Shown: positions 1 through 5,407 of the stretch, in pieces
Layout of the letters: each line of letters begins with the position of its first letter
How positions within the stretch are numbered: the first letter of the stretch is position 1
NCBI GenBank assembly: GCA_902554135.1
Contig: CACDNJ010000027.1
Span: forward strand, 1 to 5,559
DNA: 5,559 bases
Direction: 5' to 3'
Source: an uncultured Pelagibacteraceae bacterium
GTDB lineage: Bacteria > Pseudomonadota > Alphaproteobacteria > Pelagibacterales > Pelagibacteraceae
Made by a program: the position numbers and the translations under genes
The notes under the pieces: generated by a model
The model's database searches: none
What the model was told of the DNA's origin: nothing
What the model saw: the letters and a program-made list of their open reading frames with translations, nothing else

Positions 1-1406
1 TTTTTTAAAAGAGGCCAAAGTTCTGAAATTTTATTTTCAGGTTTAACTAAGGTTATAATATTTTTTCGATCTTTTGGTTTTTCTTTCAATCTAGATATAT
101 CCATATCACCAAAAAAAGAGAGCATCATTGTTCTTGGTATTGGGGTTGCTGAAATTAATAAAAGATCACAATTATTTCCACCTTTTTTTGCTAATTTTAA
201 TCTTTGACCAACACCAAATTTATGCTGTTCATCAATAATGATAAAGCCAAGATTAAAAAAATTTATCTTTTTTTGAAATAAAGAATGGGTTCCAAAAATT
301 AAGTTTAAATCACCTTTTGCCAATTTTGACATAATTATTTTTTTATCTTTAGCAGATGTTTTACCTGTTATTATTTCAATTTTGACGCCAGTAGAATTAA
401 AAAGTTTTTTTGCTAAATTAAAATGTTGAGTTGATAAAATCTCTGTTGGGGCCATAAATGCTACCTGATAATTTGACTCTACAACCTTTGCAGCAGTTAT
501 TAAGGCAAGTATAGTTTTACCAGAGCCAACATCTCCTTGAAGCAATCTAAACATACGATTTTCAGATTTAATATCGGATTCCAATTCTTTTAGAATTTTT
601 TTTTGACCTTCGTTAAGTTCAAAAGGAAAATTTTTTAATATTATACTTTGAAGTTTATTCTCAATTTTTTTTACTTTTTTTTTAACCCTTATAATTTTTC
701 TTGTAGAAAGAAGAGAAACTAGATTTGAAAACACCTCATCATATGCCAAGCGTCTATAATCATTGGAATGTATATCGGTTTTTATTGAAGGATTGTGTAA
801 ATTCGATAGAGTTTTTTTAAAACTATTAAACTTGTTTTTTTTTAAAAAAATTTCAGTATGCCAATCATTGAAATTCTCAATTTGCTTTAATACTTTTGAA
901 ACGAGACTTCTATACATTTTTTCTTTTAGACCTTCGGTTAAAGAGTATTTTGGAAATACTTTTGTAATTTTTTCTTTATTATTCTCCGGTTGAATATATG
1001 TTGGATTGGTAATTTGGTACTGGCCTTTGTAGTAATTAACTTTACCGCTAATAACAACTTGATGATTTATAGGAAGGACTTTTCTTATGTATCCTTCACG
1101 ACTATTAAAAAAAACAATATTTATTTTTCTATCTTTATTGCTACAAATAACTTTGTTGGGTAAATTTCTAATTCTTGGAAAATTGTATTTATCAACAAAG
1201 ACTTTGATGGTTGTTATTTTTCCTATTTCTAAATTTTGTAATTCAGTAACTTTTGATCTATCTATAACTTCATAGGGAAGATCAAATAAAAGGTCTTTAA
1301 TTTTTTCAATTTTTTTATTCTTTAAATATTGCTTGAGTTTTTTACCAACACCTTTCAATGATGAAATTTCTTGGAATAAAAAATTGTTTTTATTTATATT
1401 ATTCAT
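1..1406 (-). CDS. recG: ATP-dependent DNA helicase RecG, N-terminal 468 codons (partial)
   Basis: RecG is a cytoplasmic superfamily 2 helicase that remodels stalled replication forks and branch-migrates Holliday junctions. I translated this frame by hand. It is open from the ATG at 1406 down to the left edge, and about 225 residues of the C-terminal helicase lobe (E. coli RecG has 693) are outside the window. Visible in order: a helix-hairpin-helix-like LKGVGKKL near residue 18; the wedge-domain start DLLFDLPYEVIDRS; an OB-fold region to about residue 150; the RecG hallmark RRLAYDE (218-224); Q268 preceding the helicase core; Walker A QGDVGSGKT (290-298); motif Ia MAPTE (318-322); GTHSLFQ (from 372); Walker B DEQH (392-395); motif III SATP (419-422). 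The ATG at 1406 is the only start close to the spacer and leaves a normal-length N-terminus. The gene is divergent from sdhE, and its promoter must lie in the 29-base gap or inside sdhE. No frameshift is seen. Confidence 0.96.
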   Translation of the reverse strand, partial: MNNINKNNFLFQEISSLKGVGKKLKQYLKNKKIEKIKDLLFDLPYEVIDRSKVTELQNLEIGKITTIKVFVDKYNFPRIRNLPNKVICSNKDRKINIVFFNSREGYIRKVLPINHQVVISGKVNYYKGQYQITNPTYIQPENNKEKITKVFPKYSLTEGLKEKMYRSLVSKVLKQIENFNDWHTEIFLKKNKFNSFKKTLSNLHNPSIKTDIHSNDYRRLAYDEVFSNLVSLLSTRKIIRVKKKVKKIENKLQSIILKNFPFELNEGQKKILKELESDIKSENRMFRLLQGDVGSGKTILALITAAKVVESNYQVAFMAPTEILSTQHFNLAKKLFNSTGVKIEIITGKTSAKDKKIIMSKLAKGDLNLIFGTHSLFQKKINFFNLGFIIIDEQHKFGVGQRLKLAKKGGNNCDLLLISATPIPRTMMLSFFGDMDISRLKEKPKDRKNIITLVKPENKISELWPLLK

Positions 1407-1435
1407 AGATGACTTATAATACAGGTTAGTTAAAA
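1407..1435. promoter_or_regulatory. Divergent recG/sdhE promoter spacer with overlapping -10 elements
   Basis: On the plus strand a consensus TATAAT lies at 1415-1420. With 16 bases between, a weak -35 (tttata, 1393-1398) sits inside recG. The predicted transcript would start near 1427, about 9 bases before the sdhE ATG. On the minus strand TATTAT (1421-1416) overlaps the same bases, with a weak -35 (TTGTTC, 1443-1438) inside sdhE and a start near 1409, about 3 bases before the recG ATG. Both messages would be leaderless or nearly so. The -10 matches are seen directly; the start sites are inferred. Confidence 0.5.
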
Positions 1436-1693
1436 ATGAACAAAATAGATTCATTAAAGAAAAAAATCAGATACCGTTCTGAATACAGAGGTATAAAGGA
1501 AATGGATTTATTATTAAGCAATTTTGTTAATAAATATATTGATACTTTTAATTATGATGAATTAATTAATCTCTATGAAATTTTAGAAAAAGACGATGAC
1601 GTTATTTTTAAATGGTATTCAAAAAAAGATATACATAGTTCTATTCCAGACAATAAGGTAAGTAACCTATTAAAAGAATTCAGACTAAAGTAA
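1436..1693 (+). CDS. sdhE: SdhE-family FAD assembly factor of succinate dehydrogenase
   Basis: This 85-residue protein matches the SdhE/YgfY (DUF339; mitochondrial Sdh5/SDHAF2) family in length and motifs. The family promotes covalent attachment of FAD to the flavoprotein subunit SdhA in the cytoplasm, so the likely role is maturation of TCA-cycle complex II. The diagnostic RGxxE motif is RGIKE at residues 18-22, followed by the typical MDLLLSNF segment (23-30). The second half carries the family pattern of an LYEILE helix (46-51), an acidic DDD and a W at residue 60. The protein is all-helical in appearance, with no signal peptide or membrane segment. The ATG at 1436 gives a standard N-terminus; only a weak AGG (1422-1424 region) lies upstream. 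The gene is a single unit, divergent from recG and convergent with the tRNA, and no sdh genes are nearby. In alphaproteobacteria sdhE is often found beside recG, which supports the call. Confidence 0.9.
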   Translation: MNKIDSLKKKIRYRSEYRGIKEMDLLLSNFVNKYIDTFNYDELINLYEILEKDDDVIFKWYSKKDIHSSIPDNKVSNLLKEFRLK

Positions 1694-1702
1694 AAAAAGG
1701 TT

Positions 1703-1792
1703 TGGCGGAGAGGGTGGGATTCGAACCCACGAATGAGTAAACCCATTGCTAGTTTTCAAGACTAGTGCTTTCAACCGCTCAGCCACCTCTCC
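1703..1792 (-). tRNA. tRNA-Ser (anticodon UGA), CCA encoded
   Basis: The minus strand folds as a class II tRNA. The acceptor stem GGAGAGG (1792-1786) pairs with CCTCTCC (1713-1707). The anticodon stem CTAGT (1765-1761) pairs with ACTAG (1753-1749) around the loop CTTGAAA, placing the anticodon TGA at 1758-1756. The long variable arm, AATGGG/CTCATT around a TTTA loop, is typical of serine tRNAs. The T-loop is TTCGAAT, the discriminator base is G (1706), and the 3' CCA is encoded at 1705-1703. It decodes UCA and, depending on wobble modification, other UCN codons. No long spacer or leader gene is seen. Confidence 0.97.
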
Positions 1793-1803
1793 AAATGTAG
1801 ACT

Positions 1804-1840
1804 AATGATATTGTATATACATCAAAGATTAAAAAAATTC
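1804..1840 (-). promoter_or_regulatory. Candidate promoter for tRNA-Ser
   Basis: The minus strand has TACAAT at 1815-1810, a five-of-six match to the -10 consensus. It would start transcription near 1803, about 11 bases before the mature tRNA 5' end, a sensible leader for RNase P. The -35 position is only a T-rich run (around 1838-1833) with no good consensus, so this is a weak call in AT-rich DNA. Confidence 0.3.
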
Positions 1841-1871
1841 AGCAATACAATAATTTTCTAGAATGTAAAAA
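1838..1871 (+). promoter_or_regulatory. Candidate promoter for the mltB-rlpA-dacC-tmk-holB operon
   Basis: TAGAAT at 1859-1864 is a five-of-six match to the -10 consensus and would start transcription near 1871, giving a leader of about 23 bases before the ATG at 1894. TACAAT at 1846-1851 is an alternative. Neither has a convincing -35 (TTCAGC at 1838-1843 has only 15-base spacing). The main reason to expect a promoter here is that this is the only plus-strand gap of any size ahead of the operon. Confidence 0.25.
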
Positions 1872-1893
1872 AATATTGGAATATAAGCTTAAA

Positions 1894-2889
1894 ATGAAAA
1901 AGATAAGCATATTTTTTCTCATTATATTTACTATTGGCGTCCAAAATCTTGATGCAAATGAAGATTTTAGTATTTGGTTAAAGGATTTTAAGGAAGTAGC
2001 AGTTAAAAAAGGGATTTCTAAAAAAACTGTAAATGAAGTTATGAATAATGCAAAATTTTTACCAAAAGTTATCGAATATGACAGATATCAACCAGAGTTT
2101 TACGAAGACACTTATACCTATATTAAAAAAAGAACGAGTAAAGATAAATTAAAAAAAGGATTATCTCTATATAGAAAAGAAAAAAACATTATCAATGAAG
2201 TAGAAAAAAAATTTGATGTAGAAAAAGAACTTTTACTTGCGCTAATGGGAATCGAAACTAATTTTGGTAAGTATCTTGGAAAAATGGATATCATTTCTTC
2301 CTTATCAACCCTTAGTTTTGATAAAAGAAGAAGTGCTTTTTTTACCAATGAACTTTTGACTATACTAAAACTGATAGATAATAAAGTGGTAGATAAAAAT
2401 ATTCTTTATGGATCATGGGCAGGTGCGTATGGAAATTTTCAATTTATGCCATCAACTATAAAAAGTTATGCAATAGATTATAATAAAAATTCAAATATAG
2501 AGTTAAAAAAGATAGACGATTCTTTTGCGTCTGCGGCTAATTATATTAAAAAAATTGGTTGGAAAAAAAACGAACCTTGTTTTTATAAAGTCGAATTGAA
2601 AGAAGAAATTCCTGCAAAATATTTAAATACTTCAGCAAGAAAAATTAATAATAAACGAAAGTTTAAATTTTTCAAAAAATATTTAAAATCTTATGAACAA
2701 TATAGTTTTAATGAGAATATGATTTCAGCTATAATTACACCTGACAAAGATATAATTCCAGGAGCAAAAAATCTCAAACCGGCTTTTATAGTTTTTAGTA
2801 ACTATGAAAAAGTTTTAAAATGGAATAGATCTTTGAGATTTGCTCTTGCCGTATGTACTTTAAAGGACAAATTTAAAAATGAAATATAA
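1894..2889 (+). CDS. mltB: Periplasmic lytic murein transglycosylase, MltB family
   Basis: The product cleaves the MurNAc-GlcNAc bond of peptidoglycan, leaving 1,6-anhydromuropeptides. From the ATG at 1894 it has 331 residues. The frame also opens with a TTG at 1876, but the ATG places MKK directly before a hydrophobic stretch (ISIFFLIIFTIG), a normal Sec signal peptide, so I prefer it. No lipobox cysteine is present, so a soluble periplasmic enzyme is likely rather than the lipoprotein form. The SLT_2/MltB fold is clear: MGIETNFG (118-125) carries the catalytic Glu121, then GSWAGAYGNFQFMPS (173-187) and FASAANYIKKIGW (211-223). The C-terminal NYEKVLKWNRS...FALAV pattern matches the family's NF-x-VI-x-x-YN-x-S...YALAV ending. 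No extra peptidoglycan-binding domain follows. It leads an operon of wall enzymes, and its last 11 bases overlap the next gene. Gene symbol is by family; paralogues within COG2951 cannot be separated here. Confidence 0.88.
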   Translation: MKKISIFFLIIFTIGVQNLDANEDFSIWLKDFKEVAVKKGISKKTVNEVMNNAKFLPKVIEYDRYQPEFYEDTYTYIKKRTSKDKLKKGLSLYRKEKNIINEVEKKFDVEKELLLALMGIETNFGKYLGKMDIISSLSTLSFDKRRSAFFTNELLTILKLIDNKVVDKNILYGSWAGAYGNFQFMPSTIKSYAIDYNKNSNIELKKIDDSFASAANYIKKIGWKKNEPCFYKVELKEEIPAKYLNTSARKINNKRKFKFFKKYLKSYEQYSFNENMISAIITPDKDIIPGAKNLKPAFIVFSNYEKVLKWNRSLRFALAVCTLKDKFKNEI

Positions 2890-3619
2890 GATTATTTTTT
2901 TTCTTATTTTTTTAGTATCATGTTCCGCTGGAACATCTCAAAATAAAAAATCAACTTTTATACCTTATTCGTCTAAAGGCTTTGTTCTTATTTATGATGA
3001 AAATGATTATGAAAACAAAACTATTTCTCGCAGACTTAACGAAAACGAATTAGAAATTGGACACCATAAAATTAAAAAAAATTCTACGGTTATAATAACT
3101 AACCCCAGAAACAATAAATCTATAACATTAAAAGTGTCTAAGAAAGTTAAATACCCTGATTTTTTTAAGGCTCTAGTAACAAAAAAAGTTTCTCAGGAGT
3201 TAGAACTGAACCCAGACTTGCCTTTTGTTGATATACAAGAAAGAGTTAGAAATAAATCTTTTGTTGCAAAAAAAGCTGTTACTTTTTCAGAAGAACAGAA
3301 AGTTTTAACTAAAGTACCAGTAGATGAAGTTAAAATAGACAATATTTCAAAAAAGAAAAAAAATGCTAAAAACCAAAAAAAAACCAAAAAATATTTTATA
3401 ATTGTAGGAGATTTTTACTCAAAAGATTGGGCCAACAATTTAATAGATTTATTGGTAAATGAAAATATTAGAAAAGAAGTTTTTAAGGTTAAAAAACTTA
3501 AAAAAAATAAATATCAATTAACAGCTGGCCCTTATTCTTCAATTAATACTTTAAAAAACGATTACTTTAAGTTAAATAAGTATGGCTTTGACAATCTTGA
3601 TATAAAACAAAATGATTAA
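2879..3619 (+). CDS. rlpA: RlpA-like septal lipoprotein with degenerate barrel and SPOR domain
   Basis: The protein has 246 residues. A short hydrophobic leader ends in the lipobox LVSC (Cys15), so it is a predicted lipoprotein, probably outer-membrane. Residues 31-120 read as a double-psi beta-barrel of the RlpA type: IGHHKIKKNSTVIITN parallels the family's AH-x-x-LP-x-GT-x-V-x-VTN, followed by SITLKV and a region matching the VIDLS...AAxxLG stretch. His63 fits the conserved catalytic His, but the catalytic Asp position of the family's NDRG-like motif appears to be Lys. Lytic transglycosylase activity is therefore doubtful. A lysine-rich linker (about 121-170) leads to a C-terminal SPOR domain (172-242, YFIIVGDFY to GFDNLDI), which binds denuded septal glycan. 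A Shine-Dalgarno-like AAAGGA (2862-2867) precedes the ATG by 11 bases. The gene overlaps mltB by 11 bases and the next gene by 8. A septal peptidoglycan-binding role is inferred. Confidence 0.78.
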   Translation: MKYKIIFFLIFLVSCSAGTSQNKKSTFIPYSSKGFVLIYDENDYENKTISRRLNENELEIGHHKIKKNSTVIITNPRNNKSITLKVSKKVKYPDFFKALVTKKVSQELELNPDLPFVDIQERVRNKSFVAKKAVTFSEEQKVLTKVPVDEVKIDNISKKKKNAKNQKKTKKYFIIVGDFYSKDWANNLIDLLVNENIRKEVFKVKKLKKNKYQLTAGPYSSINTLKNDYFKLNKYGFDNLDIKQND

Positions 3620-4763
3620 AACTAAATTTATCGTAGTTTTTTTGCTACTAATCTCTTTTTCTAATTCTTGGGGAAATCCTAAAGTTGAGGTTCCTACAGC
3701 GATATTGATGGACTACAACTCAGGAAAAATTTTATTTGAAAGAGAAGCTGATCAACAAATTTATCCTGCTTCAATGACAAAAATCATGACTAGTATCATT
3801 GCTTTTGAGTTGTTAAAGCAAGAGAAAATTAAATTGGAAGACGAAGTTATTGTTTCTGAAAATGCTTGGAGGTTATCCAGCGCTGGTTATTCCTCTATGT
3901 TTATAATGTTAAACGACAAAGTTACAATTGAGGACCTGTTAAAAGGGATTATAATTGTTTCAGGAAACGATGCCTGCGTTGCTCTCGCAGAAGCTATTGC
4001 TGGAACAGAAAGTAACTTTGCTGAAATGATGACCGAAAAAGCTCTAGAAATTGGTATGACCAATACAAATTTTACAAACTCATCTGGAATAAATGATCCA
4101 GACAATTATTCAACAGTTAGAGATATAGCAATAATGTCTAAATATTTAATTAAAAATTATCCAAAATATTATGAATATTTTAAGGAAAAAGATTTTACAT
4201 GGGAAAGAACTGGAGGTGATCCAATAACTCAAGGAAATAGAAACCCTCTTTTGTACAAAACTATTGGAGCAGACGGGATTAAAACAGGATATCTAGCTGT
4301 AGAAAAATACTCTTTGGCCAGTTCAATAATTGGGAAAGAAAGGAGATTGATAGCTGTTGGAAGTGGATTTAAAACAAAACAATCTCGATCAAGTGAGTCT
4401 GTTAAATTACTTTCTTGGGCCTTGAGAAACACAAATACATATGAAATAGCAAAAAAAGATATTCCAAAATTTAAATTTAAAACTTGGTTAGGAAAAGAAA
4501 ATTCTATTGATGGAATAGTCAAAGAAGATATTTATATAACAATTCCTAAAAAAGCCGTGAAAGATTTAAAAGTTTTTAAAGAGTACAGAGGTCCAATCAA
4601 AGCGCCCATAAAAAAAGATCAAGAAATAGGCACACTTATTGTTGAAAGCCCGGAAGAAGAAACAAAAACTTTTCCTATTTATGCTAGCAAAGATGTTAAG
4701 AAGGTAAATTTTTTCAAAAGTTTATTTTTATCTTTCAATTACATGATATGGGGAGATGTTTAA
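3612..4763 (+). CDS. dacC: D-alanyl-D-alanine carboxypeptidase (PBP5/6 type, serine, S11 family)
   Basis: The enzyme removes the terminal D-Ala from pentapeptide stems in the periplasm, limiting cross-linking. It has 383 residues, close to E. coli PBP5 (403). A signal peptide covers about residues 1-21 (hydrophobic FIVVFLLLISF, then SWG). The three active-site motifs of penicillin-binding serine enzymes are intact: SMTK with Ser54 and Lys57, SGN at 117-119, and KTG at 224-226. The typical ASMTKIMT and ADGIKTGY contexts are present. Residues about 280-360 form the PBP5 C-terminal beta domain. The tail (FFKSLFLSFNYMIW) looks like the amphipathic helix that anchors these enzymes to the inner membrane. 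The start overlaps the upstream gene by 8 bases and has no clear ribosome site, so translation is probably coupled. It also overlaps tmk by 8 bases. The dacA/dacC/dacD symbols cannot be told apart by sequence alone; dacC follows common usage in this gene order. Confidence 0.93.
   Translation: MIKTKFIVVFLLLISFSNSWGNPKVEVPTAILMDYNSGKILFEREADQQIYPASMTKIMTSIIAFELLKQEKIKLEDEVIVSENAWRLSSAGYSSMFIMLNDKVTIEDLLKGIIIVSGNDACVALAEAIAGTESNFAEMMTEKALEIGMTNTNFTNSSGINDPDNYSTVRDIAIMSKYLIKNYPKYYEYFKEKDFTWERTGGDPITQGNRNPLLYKTIGADGIKTGYLAVEKYSLASSIIGKERRLIAVGSGFKTKQSRSSESVKLLSWALRNTNTYEIAKKDIPKFKFKTWLGKENSIDGIVKEDIYITIPKKAVKDLKVFKEYRGPIKAPIKKDQEIGTLIVESPEEETKTFPIYASKDVKKVNFFKSLFLSFNYMIWGDV
4750..4755 (+). promoter_or_regulatory. 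Purine-rich GGGGAG abutting the tmk start codon
   Basis: GGGGAG resembles a Shine-Dalgarno sequence but ends immediately before the tmk ATG at 4756, leaving no spacer. Canonical spacing is about 5-9 bases, so it probably does not position ribosomes in the usual way. It also encodes the last W-G-D residues of the upstream carboxypeptidase. Coupled re-initiation after the stop at 4761-4763 is a likelier route to tmk translation. Confidence 0.35.
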
Positions 4764-5400
4764 AAAAAAATCTTTTTTTATTGTTTTTGAAGGCATAGAA
4801 GGTTCTGGAAAATCCTATCAGAGTAAAAAATTATATAAAAATATAAAAAAAAGAAAGCTACCTGTAATTTTAACCAGAGAACCTGGCGGAACAATAGGAG
4901 CAGAAAGAATAAGGAATATTATATTAAAGGATTATTTTCATCATAATTCTGAAGAGAAATTTCACAAATATACAGATACCTTGTTATATTTGGCTGCAAG
5001 AAATGAACACATTCAAAATAAAATAAAAGACGCCATTTCTAAAAAAAAAATTGTTATATGTGATAGATTTATTGATTCCACAATAGCCTATCAAGTTTAT
5101 GGAAAGAGGGTGGAGAGAAATTTGGTTGATTCTGTTCATAAATTTATTTTGAAAAACATAAAACCTGATATCACCTTCCTTCTGAAAGTTAATATATCAA
5201 AAGCATTTAAGAGGTTAAAAAAAAGAAAAAAAAAGAATAGATATGATAAGTTTTCTAAAAGATTTTATATTAACGCACAAAAAGCTTTTATAAAATTAGC
5301 AAAAAAAAATAGAAATAAATATCGTATTTATGACAATTCTGTTGATGGTAAAAAATTAGAAAAAGAAATTTTAAAAGTTGTCCTTTCAAAATTAAAATAA
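4756..5400 (+). CDS. tmk: Thymidylate kinase (dTMP kinase)
   Basis: The product phosphorylates dTMP to dTDP with ATP in the cytoplasm, an essential step for dTTP supply. Its 214 residues match the family (E. coli 213). Visible motifs: P-loop GIEGSGKS (13-20) following FFIVFE; the dTMP-binding TREPGGT (40-46); LLYLAARNEH (76-85), part of the nucleoside pocket; and the DRF signature at 103-105 within ICDRFIDSTIAYQ. The LID region, about 153-170 (RLKKRKKKNRYDKFSKRF), is unusually lysine-rich, but keeps the family's R-x-D-x-x-x-x-x-F pattern. The start is fixed by the P-loop: no later start would keep it. Codons 3-5 form a run of nine A's, and another run of ten A's occurs at 5041-5050. The gene overlaps the carboxypeptidase by 8 bases and lies 7 bases ahead of holB, a common pairing in bacteria. 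Confidence 0.96.
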   Translation: MFKKKSFFIVFEGIEGSGKSYQSKKLYKNIKKRKLPVILTREPGGTIGAERIRNIILKDYFHHNSEEKFHKYTDTLLYLAARNEHIQNKIKDAISKKKIVICDRFIDSTIAYQVYGKRVERNLVDSVHKFILKNIKPDITFLLKVNISKAFKRLKKRKKKNRYDKFSKRFYINAQKAFIKLAKKNRNKYRIYDNSVDGKKLEKEILKVVLSKLK

Positions 5401-5407
5401 AGATAAA

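Noticed and set aside
763..993. Plus-strand open frame of 76 codons
   Set aside because: It lies wholly inside recG on the opposite strand; the recG frame has clear helicase motifs, and this frame is low-complexity Phe/Leu-rich as expected for antisense of AT-rich coding DNA.
1087..1275. Plus-strand open frame of 62 codons, hydrophobic and membrane-like
   Set aside because: Antisense to the wedge/OB region of recG; the hydrophobic look comes from T-rich antisense of Lys/Asn codons.
2118..2348. Minus-strand open frame of 76 codons
   Set aside because: Antisense to the mltB catalytic region, with no ribosome site or recognisable motif.
3193..3387. Minus-strand open frame of 64 codons with a Phe run
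   Set aside because: Antisense to the lysine-rich linker of the RlpA-like gene; the Phe run is the complement of poly-A lysine codons.
3340..3395. A-rich stretch in the RlpA-like gene, considered as a simple repeat or a frameshift site
   Set aside because: The frame is open throughout and joins a clear barrel to a clear SPOR domain, so it reads best as a normal Lys-rich flexible linker.
3887..4522. Two minus-strand open frames (72 and 97 codons) at 3887-4105 and 4229-4522
   Set aside because: Both are antisense to dacC, which carries all three active-site motifs; no independent evidence of coding.
4756..4790. A9 followed by T7 at the tmk start, considered as a terminator
   Set aside because: No GC-containing stem is present, and it lies inside the coding sequence of an evidently expressed essential gene.
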